Assembly: GCA_030432255.1 (NCBI GenBank)
Contig: JAUIHS010000014.1
Coordinates: forward strand, 1 to 64,000
Source: Phycisphaerae bacterium
GTDB taxonomy: Bacteria; Planctomycetota; Phycisphaerae; Phycisphaerales; UBA1924
Length of the DNA stretch: 64,000 nt
Direction of reading: 5' to 3'
Shown here: piece by piece, positions 56,441 to 64,000 of the stretch
Layout of the letters: every line of letters begins with the position of its first letter
Position numbering within the stretch: position 1 is the first letter of the stretch
Position numbers and translations under genes: made by a program
Notes under the pieces: generated by a model
What the model saw: only the letters and a program-made list of their open reading frames with translations
What the model was told of the DNA's origin: nothing
The model's database searches: none

Positions 56441-57604
56441 TCACAACAGATTGCGCCGCGCGATGCGGGCCCATTGGCTGTCGGGATCGAGCGTGATGTA
56501 GGCGCGCCAGTGGCGCGCCGCCTCTGCTCGAGTCCCGATCTGGGTCAGGCAGCTCGCCAGATTGAAGTGCGCATCCGCGAAGTCGGGACGCAGCGCAACC
56601 GCGCGGCGGAGGGCATCGACTGCAATGTCCGGACGGTCCTGCTCCTGCAGTGAGTCCGCAAGGTTGTACCAGGCAAGTTCATTCTCCGGATCGTGGGCCA
56701 GCGTGAGACGGAACATCTCCTCCGCGGCTTCATGCCGACCCGATGCACCGAGGACATTGCCGAGGTTGAAATAGGCGTCAGCCCAGTCGGGTTGCAGGGC
56801 AATGACACGCCGGTAGTTGGCCGCGGCAGCATCAAGCGCATCATCATCCTCAAGGTCCAGGGCGGCTTCGAAGAGCTCCTCAGCGGACTCCGGATGGTGC
56901 AGCGCGTGTACGGCGCGGGCATCGGCGGTGGGGGGGACGGGATTGGCCCCGGCCTCATCCTCATCGAAGTCAAAGTACTGCTGTCCATCGGGCGCGATGA
57001 GATTGTCACCAACATGCGCCAGGACTTCATCCGGAGAGGCAAGCACGATATGGAGTTGCGCGAGAGGGCGCTCGACCTCTGGAAGGACCGAGGTGAGTCC
57101 CCGAAGTGATTGCGAGATCGTCTCGAGGCGTGCGCCGTTGCGGACGAGGGCGGCGATGTTCTGCAGGGAGACGATGTCCTGGAAGTCGTAGCGACCATCG
57201 GCGGATCGGATGAGACCCGCCTGTTCCCAGCGCGCGAGCATGTCCGCATCGACGCCGACGAGTTCCGCGACCTGCTCGGCGGGAAACGACTTGGCCTCCA
57301 GCGGCTCGGCGGGATCAGTCAGTCCGATGAGTTCGAGGAACCGGGACTCAGAGAGGATATGGATGTCCGCCCCGGACTCGCGCAGTTCCTCGGCGCGCTC
57401 AAGCGCACCGGTGACACGACCGTCAGCCCGGATAGGCAGGCGACGCGATCCGACAATGAGCATCGCGGTTCGGCGACTGACGTTCGAAGTTGGCGTGGCC
57501 CCCAGACGGCGCACGGCTGCGTACGCTTCCCGCCGCGTCATCGAAGCGAGACGTCCGGCGAAGGCGATGCGCATGCCGCTGATGTCCGGGGTCGGTGCAG
57601 TCAT
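56441..57604 (-). CDS. BRCT-MerR-TPR fusion protein
   Basis: Three modules are visible in the 387 residues. Residues 8-95 look like a BRCT domain (SGMRIAFAGRLASMTRREAY, then NVSRRTAMLIVGSRR). Residues 106-170 resemble a MerR-type winged helix (SFPAEQVAELVGVDADMLAR, WEQAGLIRSADGRYDFQDIV). Residues 255-387 are TPRs (ALDAAAANYRRVIALQPDWA). No dimerisation helix of ordinary MerR regulators follows; the acidic linker QYFDFDEDEAGANPVPPTAD connects to the TPRs. It may bind DNA and bring in a partner at DNA ends or promoters. It ends 36 bases past the preceding gene and sits 26 bases before ligD on the same strand, so it is likely expressed with it. Confidence 0.7.
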   Translation of the reverse strand: MTAPTPDISGMRIAFAGRLASMTRREAYAAVRRLGATPTSNVSRRTAMLIVGSRRLPIRADGRVTGALERAEELRESGADIHILSESRFLELIGLTDPAEPLEAKSFPAEQVAELVGVDADMLARWEQAGLIRSADGRYDFQDIVSLQNIAALVRNGARLETISQSLRGLTSVLPEVERPLAQLHIVLASPDEVLAHVGDNLIAPDGQQYFDFDEDEAGANPVPPTADARAVHALHHPESAEELFEAALDLEDDDALDAAAANYRRVIALQPDWADAYFNLGNVLGASGRHEAAEEMFRLTLAHDPENELAWYNLADSLQEQDRPDIAVDALRRAVALRPDFADAHFNLASCLTQIGTRAEAARHWRAYITLDPDSQWARIARRNLL

Positions 57605-57630
57605 GGACGGCCCAGTATAGGGAAGCGGAA

Positions 57631-60252
57631 TCAGGGATCATCGCGCACCGAACGGAGCATCGCCGCGGAAACATGCTGCTTCACATCGAAGAAGCCCTCC
57701 CAGGGATCACATGTCCATGCGGTGACGCGATCGGGGACGGTACGGGCATTGAGGGTGAGTGGATTGATGTTCGCCGCGACATCCTCCCACCCCAGGGGCA
57801 TGGAGACCGTGGCCTCATCCCGCGCCCGCGTGGACCAGGCACCGACTGCGGTGGCACCCAACTGGTTACGGAGGAAGTCAATGTAGATGCGCCCCTCCCG
57901 GGCTGACTTGGTCTGCGTCGCGGTGAAGTTGCGAGGCGCCATCCGAGAGAGTCGTCGAGCAATGGCATGGGTAAACGTCTTGGCGTCTTCCCAGGAGATG
58001 CGCCGCGCAACCGGGATGACGAGGTGCATGCCGGCGCCGCCTGATGTCTTGCAGAATGACTGGAGGTCGAAGGATGTGAGCACGTCGCGGATGACCAGCG
58101 CACTGGCGCAGATGTCCTGCCACCGGATCCCCGGTCCCGGGTCAAGATCAATGATGAGGCGGTCGGGTCGATCGATCCGATCGGTGCGGCAGCCCCACGG
58201 GTGGATCTCGAGTACTCCGAACTGAATCAGGCTGATCAGCCCCTCCAGGTCACGAATGGTGACGACCGGTCGCTCCTCGCCCGGAACATCCACGCCGTCG
58301 ATCGCTTCTGGAAATCCGGGGGCAACGTGACGCTGATAGAACCGCTGGCCATTGACGCCGTCCGGACAGCGCACGAGTGAAAGGGGGCGCTCGACGATGT
58401 GCGGCAGAATGTGGTCGGCGATTGCCGCGTAATACTCCGCGACCCCGAGCTTGGTGAGGCCGGCAATGGGATACACGGCCCGCTCCGGGTTGGAGATGCG
58501 CACACCGGCGACACTGGCATCGGCCGGTGTCTTTCCGAGGCGCACGAGTCGGGGCGCGGGGCGCACCGGCCGCGAGACTGTATCGCGCGCGAGCGTGACC
58601 TCGGTGGGTGCCTTGTCCTCCCGCAGCGCAATGAAGACCGGGTGACGGAGGAAGCCGTCGGGTGAGATGGCCGTGTACTCGACTTCTGCAACAAGCTCGG
58701 GTCGGGTCCATGTTGCGGAACGCAGTTCGGGTTCCGCTGGAAGCTGAGTGAAGGGGGTGTCGCTGATGCGGCGCTTGAGCAGGGTCGCGTGCAGCGCGTC
58801 AAGCGTTCGGTCGTCGAAGCCGCTGCCGACACGACCCTGGTAGATCAGTGCTCCGGTCTCGGGGTCGTATCGTCCTACCGCGATCGATCCGAATCCGGAT
58901 CGCGATCCCTTCGGGGCCGTGAATCCGCCGATGACGAACTCATCCCGCAGCCGGTTCTTCACCTTCAGCCACGAGTGCGCGCGCCGCTGTTCGTATGCGG
59001 CGTTGATGCGCTTGGAGACGATGCCTTCGAGCCCTGCCTTGCGCGCTTCTGCGAGCACCTGCTCGCCCTTTCCGATGATGTGATCGCAGTACCGGACCGC
59101 CGGTGCGAGGTCCGGAGATGTCTCCAGGATCGTAGCGAGGCACCGCTTGCGATCCAGCAGGGGTGTCTTCGCGAGGCTGAACCCACCCGCATGCGGCAGG
59201 TCGAAGACCTCGTAGACGAAGCCGGTCCGGTCGCCGCGGCCGAGTGCGGCCTGCAGCGCCCCGAAGTCTGAGATGCCCTTGCGATCGAGCACGACGACTT
59301 CTCCGTCGAGGATGGCATCATCGATCGCGACATGACCGAGTGCGCGGGCGACATTCTGGAATCGCGAGGTCCAGTCGTGTCCGTTGCGTGTGCAGAGGCG
59401 CACCGAACCGCCGTGCACGTGAGCGATGAGCCGATAGCCATCGAGCTTGATCTCATGCAGCCATTCGTCGCCGGGAGGTACAACGTCGGAACTGGTCGCG
59501 AGTTGAGGCTTGAAGTCATGCGGATGCGGCCGGGCCCGCGCTCCGGGCAGCGCGGCGATATCAAGATGTGAGTCGGAAGGGTGCGTCTCCGTGACGGGCG
59601 CGATCTGGCGCCCGATGGCATGCCCATCCTTCCAGACGTTGTCCCGATCGGCGGCGATCTCTTCGAGGGTGCGCCCGGTGGCAATGCTGTCCGGCGCATC
59701 ACTCAGGACGGTGTAGTCGGCGACGGAGCGGGCCGCGGCATCCTTCTTCTTGATAAGCAGCCAGTTGCGGTCCCTTTCCCCGGGGCGTGGTTTCATGCGG
59801 ACGAGTGCCCATTCGCCGGCGAGTTTGGCACCGTGAAGTCGGAACTTGAGATCACCCTTTTCGATCCCCCGATACGGATCGCCGATGGGCTGCCAGTGTC
59901 CTCGATCCCAGAGCATGACGGTACCACCGCCGTACTCACCTTTCGGGATAACGCCTTCGAAGTCGCCGTACTCGATGGGATGATCTTCTGTCTGTACCGC
60001 GAGCGCCTTGACGGTTGGATCGAGGCTGGGTCCCTTGGGCACGGCCCATGACTTGAGAACACCGTCGAGTTCGAGTCGGAAGTCGTAGTGCAGATGTGAA
60101 GCGGCATGCTTCTGCACCACGAAGAGATGTCCTGAACGTAACGGTGTTGCATCGCCGGAGGGTTCGGCGGTCTTGTCGAAGTCGCGTTTGGCGCGGTAGT
60201 CGGCAAGTGCGTCGTTCTTGCGCTGCTCAGATTGGCGAGGTTTGCGGGCCAT
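57631..60252 (-). CDS. ligD: ATP-dependent DNA ligase D (PE-LIG-POL)
   Basis: LigD seals double-strand breaks in bacterial end joining with Ku. The 873-residue protein has the domain order phosphoesterase, ligase, polymerase. The 3'-phosphoesterase covers about 30-190 (HLHYDFRLELDGVLKSWAVP, FEGVIPKGEYGGGTVMLWDR). The ligase spans about 245-560, with adenylated Lys269 in HEIKLDGYRLIA and the following ligase motifs. The polymerase/primase covers about 590-860, with the metal motif LDPGPGIRW near 700 and SGGAGMHLVIPVARR. The order PE-LIG-POL is the Pseudomonas type, not the mycobacterial one. Ku lies divergently 142 bases away. The ribosome-binding site is AGGTGAG. Confidence 0.95.
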   Translation of the reverse strand: MARKPRQSEQRKNDALADYRAKRDFDKTAEPSGDATPLRSGHLFVVQKHAASHLHYDFRLELDGVLKSWAVPKGPSLDPTVKALAVQTEDHPIEYGDFEGVIPKGEYGGGTVMLWDRGHWQPIGDPYRGIEKGDLKFRLHGAKLAGEWALVRMKPRPGERDRNWLLIKKKDAAARSVADYTVLSDAPDSIATGRTLEEIAADRDNVWKDGHAIGRQIAPVTETHPSDSHLDIAALPGARARPHPHDFKPQLATSSDVVPPGDEWLHEIKLDGYRLIAHVHGGSVRLCTRNGHDWTSRFQNVARALGHVAIDDAILDGEVVVLDRKGISDFGALQAALGRGDRTGFVYEVFDLPHAGGFSLAKTPLLDRKRCLATILETSPDLAPAVRYCDHIIGKGEQVLAEARKAGLEGIVSKRINAAYEQRRAHSWLKVKNRLRDEFVIGGFTAPKGSRSGFGSIAVGRYDPETGALIYQGRVGSGFDDRTLDALHATLLKRRISDTPFTQLPAEPELRSATWTRPELVAEVEYTAISPDGFLRHPVFIALREDKAPTEVTLARDTVSRPVRPAPRLVRLGKTPADASVAGVRISNPERAVYPIAGLTKLGVAEYYAAIADHILPHIVERPLSLVRCPDGVNGQRFYQRHVAPGFPEAIDGVDVPGEERPVVTIRDLEGLISLIQFGVLEIHPWGCRTDRIDRPDRLIIDLDPGPGIRWQDICASALVIRDVLTSFDLQSFCKTSGGAGMHLVIPVARRISWEDAKTFTHAIARRLSRMAPRNFTATQTKSAREGRIYIDFLRNQLGATAVGAWSTRARDEATVSMPLGWEDVAANINPLTLNARTVPDRVTAWTCDPWEGFFDVKQHVSAAMLRSVRDDP

Positions 60253-60394
60253 GTCTCACCTGTATGGTAGATGATGGGCGGGCGAGCATGGTCCGTTGCG
60301 GTTATTCGTGATTCCTCAACGGCTTCGGGGACGTGGCTCGATATAGTCAGTTCGGACGTTCGATCCTCTCTACGGTTCTGCAAGGAGACACGGG

Positions 60395-61297
60395 ATGGCC
60401 CCACGCGCCATGTGGAAAGGTCAGATGCGGCTCAGCCTGGTGACCTTCGGAGTGCGCATGTACTCCGCGACGGAGAGCAGCCGGCGTGTCTCGATGAACC
60501 AGTTGCATGCCGAGTGTCATCAGCGTCTCAAGCAGCAGATGACGTGCCCGGTTCATGGTCCGGTGACGCGCGACGAGATCGTCAAGGGCTACGAGTACGA
60601 GAAGGATACGTATGTCATCGTCGACCCTTCCGATCTCGAGGAGATTCGGCTCGAGAGCAACAAGACGATCGAACTGGTCGAGTTCGTGGATGCGGGCGCG
60701 ATCGATTCCATGCTCGTTGACTCGCCGTACTACATCGGCCCGGACGGGCCGGTCGCGGAGGAGCCGTTCGGAGTGATCCGCGAGGCGTTGAAGAAGATGA
60801 AGAAGGTCGGGATCGGCAAGATCGTGATGCAGAATCGCGAGCGGATCGTCTCCGTCTCGCCGCACGGGCTCGGCTTCAAGCTGGAGACCCTGCGCTACGC
60901 CAATGAGATCCGCAGTGCCGATCAGTTTTTTGCCGAGTTGAAGAAACTCGAAGCAGATGCCGAGATGCTCAAGCTGGCTGAGACGATCATCGAGTCCAAG
61001 ACGAGCAAGGCATTCGATGCGTCGAAGTACGAAGACAAGTACCGCGATGCTTTCTTCGAGATGGTCAAGGCCAAGGTGGCGGGCGAAGAACCGGTGATTG
61101 TCGATGACGAAGTTGAGTCGACGTCATTCAACTTCATGGACGCCCTGAAGGCGAGCGTGGAGCAGGCCGGCAGCGACATGCCCGCGGAGACGACGGCGAA
61201 GTCGAAGAAGAAGACAAAGAAGTCGAAGGCAGCCAAGAAGCCCGCGGCGAAGAGTGTGGGCGGGAAGAAGAAGTCGAAGAAGCAGGAATCTGCGTAG
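60395..61297 (+). CDS. ku: Ku protein of bacterial non-homologous end joining
   Basis: Ku binds broken DNA ends as a homodimer and recruits LigD. The 300-residue protein covers the Ku core beta-barrel (about 1-250): MWKGQMRLSLVTFGVRMYSA, CPVHGPVTRDEIVKGYEYEK, LVEFVDAGAIDSMLVDSPYY and FDASKYEDKYRDAFFEMVKA. After a linker, the tail from about 260 is Lys/Ala/Ser-rich (KSKKKTKKSKAAKKPAAKSV), a DNA-binding extension seen in some bacterial Ku proteins. The ribosome-binding site AAGGAG is 8 bases before ATG 60395. The gene is divergent from ligD, which indicates a shared control region. Confidence 0.95.
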   Translation: MAPRAMWKGQMRLSLVTFGVRMYSATESSRRVSMNQLHAECHQRLKQQMTCPVHGPVTRDEIVKGYEYEKDTYVIVDPSDLEEIRLESNKTIELVEFVDAGAIDSMLVDSPYYIGPDGPVAEEPFGVIREALKKMKKVGIGKIVMQNRERIVSVSPHGLGFKLETLRYANEIRSADQFFAELKKLEADAEMLKLAETIIESKTSKAFDASKYEDKYRDAFFEMVKAKVAGEEPVIVDDEVESTSFNFMDALKASVEQAGSDMPAETTAKSKKKTKKSKAAKKPAAKSVGGKKKSKKQESA

Positions 61298-61310
61298 GCG
61301 ATTTCGAGAC

Positions 61311-62927
61311 TCAGCGGCGCCGCCGATTCACTCCGAGGAGGGTCGCTGCGAAAACGACCATCCCACCGGGCGTCGGCACGGTCGCGACGAACACTCCAGA
61401 ACTTCCGTCGGAGAAGAGGAGACCGTATGCAACCTGGCCACGGTTGTTGAGGCCGGTCGAGACATCGAAGTCCTTGGTATTCGGCCCGTCACCGAAGTCG
61501 ATCCGCGCGATCTCACGCAAGTCGCTCCCATCGCGAGCCTCGCTCACATCGATCAGGTCACCGATCACGGCGATGGCCATCAGCGCCTGCGTGGCATCCG
61601 ACCATGCATACAGCCCTTCGCTGTGCATCGAGCCTTCGTCGCCCGGGACGAGGATGCCGGCATCGAAGACCACGTCGCCGCGATCATTCATCGCCGGCTT
61701 GCCGAATGCGTTCAGCACACCGCCGTCACTGTCCGGTGCCACGTCCCCCTGTCGTGCGATCAGGTCGAGGCTGAGGCCATTCGTCTTCCACAGTCCGCTG
61801 TAGTTCTCGAACGTGACTCCGTTCTTCTCGTCGAGCTGCAGGTCGGCGAGGAAGCACACATCGGATGCTGCATTCAACGTCACGCTGGTCGAGACAAAAC
61901 CGCTGAACACGGCATTGCCGGTGCCGGGGGCTACCGAACCCTCGCGCGCCACGAGGTTCATGACGCCATCCGTGCGTGTCCAGATGCCGTGGTCATTGCT
62001 CAGGTCTGCGCCCCGCGGCCCACCTCCGACTTGGAGGTCTGCCATGAATGCGAGGTCGCCCTGATCGTTGATGCGGGCGTTGTAGATGTTCTCGTACAAG
62101 GCCCCGGAGGTGCCGGCGGCAATGGACCCCTTCCGCACGGCGAGGTTCATTGCCCCGGGAGTTCCAACGAACAGGGCACCGTCATTCTGCGAATTCACAT
62201 CGCCGCGAAGCGACGCGAAGTACGCAACGTTGCCTGATTCGGACATCGCGACATTCCAGAAGCTGTGGTATGCCGTCCCCGGGATGTCCGGAGCGGCATC
62301 GTTCTCGCGGGCGAGCGTGCTGACTGCGCCGCCGGTGCTTGCGAAGATGGCGAAGTCGGCGTTGGAGGGTGCGCCGCCCACGGTGCCCTGCATGAGGATG
62401 TCGCCCGACTTGCGGACGACGGGTTCATTCAGGTATCCGTAGGTCAGGCCCGGGAGGTCCGGGATGTCGTCTCCCTCGCGCGCGAGCAACTCGAGACTGC
62501 CCCCGTTTGAGCGCCAGACGCCCAGGTCATTGCCATTGTCGACTGGTCCCGACTCACCTGCCTCTCGGACGTAGGCGTAGAAGGTCATGCCACCGTCGGC
62601 ATTGAGGTGCGGATGCCCGAAGTGACGGAAGACAGCTCCACCGGCGCCGGGGGCAGCCGTATCTTCCATGGCGGACAGCGCGACGCCCGAGGAACTGGAA
62701 GTCCACAGGCCCATGTCATTCTGGCTCGATACATCTCGTACGGGTGTGTGCCGCAGGAAGCCCGGAAAGGCGACTTCACCGGCATCATTGATCACCGGGT
62801 ACCCGAGTGACTCGAAGGGTTCGGTGGCGCCGGGTGCGGCCTGTCCGCTCATGACGAGCATCTGCGACGCTGCCGCCGCGATGCCCGGTGCCAGGCAGAC
62901 GCCGATCATCAGCTCTGTCAACTTCAT
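61311..62927 (-). CDS. Secreted repeat protein with PEP-CTERM-like sorting tail
   Basis: The 538-residue protein has a signal peptide (to about residue 18) and about seven repeats of roughly 60-65 residues, each with a motif like GLWTSSSSGVALSAMEDTAA and a Asn-Asp-x-G-x-x-x-F pattern (INDAGEVAFPGF, NADGGMTFYAYV, MNDRGDVVFDAG). This is the choice-of-anchor/DUF7453-type pattern frequent in planctomycetes. The C-terminus VPTPGGMVVFAATLLGVNRR, ending in further arginines, resembles a PEP-CTERM/exosortase sorting signal: proline motif, hydrophobic stretch and basic end. Its start overlaps the stop of the upstream gene (ATGA), so the two are co-translated. Confidence 0.7.
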   Translation of the reverse strand: MKLTELMIGVCLAPGIAAAASQMLVMSGQAAPGATEPFESLGYPVINDAGEVAFPGFLRHTPVRDVSSQNDMGLWTSSSSGVALSAMEDTAAPGAGGAVFRHFGHPHLNADGGMTFYAYVREAGESGPVDNGNDLGVWRSNGGSLELLAREGDDIPDLPGLTYGYLNEPVVRKSGDILMQGTVGGAPSNADFAIFASTGGAVSTLARENDAAPDIPGTAYHSFWNVAMSESGNVAYFASLRGDVNSQNDGALFVGTPGAMNLAVRKGSIAAGTSGALYENIYNARINDQGDLAFMADLQVGGGPRGADLSNDHGIWTRTDGVMNLVAREGSVAPGTGNAVFSGFVSTSVTLNAASDVCFLADLQLDEKNGVTFENYSGLWKTNGLSLDLIARQGDVAPDSDGGVLNAFGKPAMNDRGDVVFDAGILVPGDEGSMHSEGLYAWSDATQALMAIAVIGDLIDVSEARDGSDLREIARIDFGDGPNTKDFDVSTGLNNRGQVAYGLLFSDGSSGVFVATVPTPGGMVVFAATLLGVNRRRR

Positions 62928-63934
62928 GATTCTTCTCCTCTGCGGTCACGCCTCGCGAATACGAAGAGCGTCCCGATCAGGACACTCGCGCTGGCCGGCG
63001 CGGGAACGAATGACAGGTCCAGCGTGTAGAGCCGGTAGACGTTCACATCGGTGGACTCATCCGGGAAGTTGACGGTGTACATGAGCGTGGAGCCATCCGG
63101 TGAGATGGTCGGGTACTGCGGGTGATGCGCATCATCCGTCCATTGCCGCAGATCACCTGAAGCGAGTTCCATGGACCACAGGTCCCACTGGCCATCCAGT
63201 TCGCGCGAGAAGAAGACTGTGCTTCCGTCCGGAGACCATGCCGGGTTCCTGACGTTTCCGAAGGCGTCGTCGGTCATGCGGGTTGCGCCGCTGCCGTTCG
63301 ACCCCACCAGCCACAGGCTGCTGACGCTGCTCTGCGTCTGGCGCTTGGTGTACGCGAGCGTCTCCGAGTTGATCCCGGCTCCCCATTCCACGTCACGAAT
63401 GCCCGAACCCGTGAGGACTGTGCTGTAGCCGGACGCCGGGTCCCCGGTTCCGACATAGATGCGGTTGCCGCTGAAACTCGGGTTGTAGACGAACGCCCAC
63501 TTGTTGCCGTCCGGGTTGAAGCGGATCGGTGTGTGGTGTCCGCTGATGGTTGTGCGGTTCCGGCTTGTCGAGCCGTCGTCCTGCGCGTGGGCCATGTACC
63601 ACGCGCCGTCTCGATCATCGCGCCAGTACACCTCGCTCGTACCCGGTCGGTACGACGGTCCGTGGGCCGATCCGTACTGACCGAATGCCTCGTTCCCCCG
63701 GAAGAACGTGATCTGGGTTCGGTCGCTTCCGTCAGCATTCGCCGTGAAGACGTTCGGACGGTTGAAGTTCGAATACGTCGTATCGAGCGTGAAGACGATG
63801 CGGGAACCATCGTCATTCCAGCGCGCCCAGCGACCGTCCATCAGGTAGGAAGGCGACGGGAAGAGCCCGGCCAGGGCGGGTGCGGACACAAGAAGCGCAC
63901 CCGGAACAGAAACCTTGGACATCAAATGCACCAT
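62924..63934 (-). CDS. Secreted TolB/PD40-type beta-propeller protein with PEP-CTERM-like tail
   Basis: About 336 residues, with a signal peptide (SKVSVPGALLVSAPALAG) and PD40/TolB-type propeller blades: ARWNDDGSRIVFTLDTTYSN, NPAWSPDGSTVFFSRELDGQ and YPTISPDGSTLMYTVNFPDE. The C-terminus VPAPASASVLIGTLFVFARR plus DRR is a PEP-CTERM-like sorting tail. The start ATG 63934 has a GGAG 9 bases upstream; ATG 63949 and ATG 63922 are alternatives. The stop overlaps the following gene (ATGA). The protein is probably extracellular or anchored; the function is unknown. The remaining ~65 bases to the window end show nothing identifiable. Confidence 0.75.
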   Translation of the reverse strand: MVHLMSKVSVPGALLVSAPALAGLFPSPSYLMDGRWARWNDDGSRIVFTLDTTYSNFNRPNVFTANADGSDRTQITFFRGNEAFGQYGSAHGPSYRPGTSEVYWRDDRDGAWYMAHAQDDGSTSRNRTTISGHHTPIRFNPDGNKWAFVYNPSFSGNRIYVGTGDPASGYSTVLTGSGIRDVEWGAGINSETLAYTKRQTQSSVSSLWLVGSNGSGATRMTDDAFGNVRNPAWSPDGSTVFFSRELDGQWDLWSMELASGDLRQWTDDAHHPQYPTISPDGSTLMYTVNFPDESTDVNVYRLYTLDLSFVPAPASASVLIGTLFVFARRDRRGEES

Positions 63935-64000
63935 CTTCAGATTCTCCATCAGGGAGGACAGGAGGAGTCGGGTCAGCCAGCGGAAGGTCTCAGGAGCGGC

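Noticed and set aside
1-64000. tRNA or rRNA genes
   Set aside because: No T-arm/acceptor pattern or rRNA core sequence was seen on either strand by eye; a tRNAscan run would be decisive.

Overview
The window is about 64 kb of GC-rich bacterial DNA, densely packed with genes on both strands. From about position 613 onward it looks like one genome, most likely a planctomycete of the Phycisphaerae type. The reasons are a type II secretion operon with a fused PilM/PilN-like subunit, secreted proteins ending in paired EF-hand (dockerin-like) modules or in PEP-CTERM-like tails, TPR-rich proteins, lysine-rich histone-like extensions on unrelated enzymes, a Ku/LigD end-joining pair, and an asparaginase reduced to one domain. 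This taxonomy is inferred from protein character; no search was run. The first ~612 bases are different: they hold the 3' end of a phosphoenolpyruvate carboxykinase gene of alphaproteobacterial character, butted against a truA gene cut off after its first few dozen codons. The join sits in the poly-T tract of a terminator, so a chimeric assembly or an insertion boundary should be suspected.

Layout: 1-612 pckA tail and terminator. 612-1178 truncated truA plus a small unknown gene. 1261-9592 housekeeping block: FtsX-type permease, rsmB, PTS IIA, a MotA/TolQ/ExbB protein, prenyl diphosphate synthase, dxs and NAD kinase. 9593-10105 a long non-coding stretch with a candidate ~280-nt structured RNA closed by a strong intrinsic terminator. 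10106-15770 a polytopic Ser/Thr kinase, a TPR-sulfotransferase, a short asparaginase-like protein and a PAS/GAF/receiver protein. 15982-19875 a GldA/GldF/GldG-like ABC export module. 19876-35557 (minus strand) one ~15.7-kb apparent operon: two paralogous secreted helical proteins, then GspE-F-G-H-I-J-K, a PilM/N-like GspL, GspM-like, GspC-like, GspD and a terminal lipoprotein; most genes from gspE onward overlap by 1-7 bases. 35723-42271 proC, accA, a histone-H1-like/DksA fusion, lspA, a lipoprotein, ispF, a HIT-HD fusion and a DUF4332 protein. 42373-48520 Nudix, pabB, pyruvate phosphate dikinase and a CNNM/CBS protein. 48747-56407 large secreted proteins and a TPR protein. 56441-61297 a BRCT-MerR-TPR protein, ligD and ku. 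61311-63949 two translationally coupled secreted proteins with PEP-CTERM-like tails.

Functionally the window combines isoprenoid supply (dxs, ispF, prenyl synthase), envelope export (type II secretion, Gld-type ABC, LspA), many secreted or lipid-anchored products that could use those routes, and stress or DNA functions (end joining, a HIT-HD protein of the SpoT/MESH1 type, DksA-like). No tRNA, rRNA, CRISPR array, transposase or integrase was recognised. The most interesting items are the unassigned structured RNA near 9688-9968, the HIT-HD fusion, the BRCT-MerR-TPR fusion, the LTxxQ-type protein pair at the head of the secretion operon and the histone-like DksA fusion.
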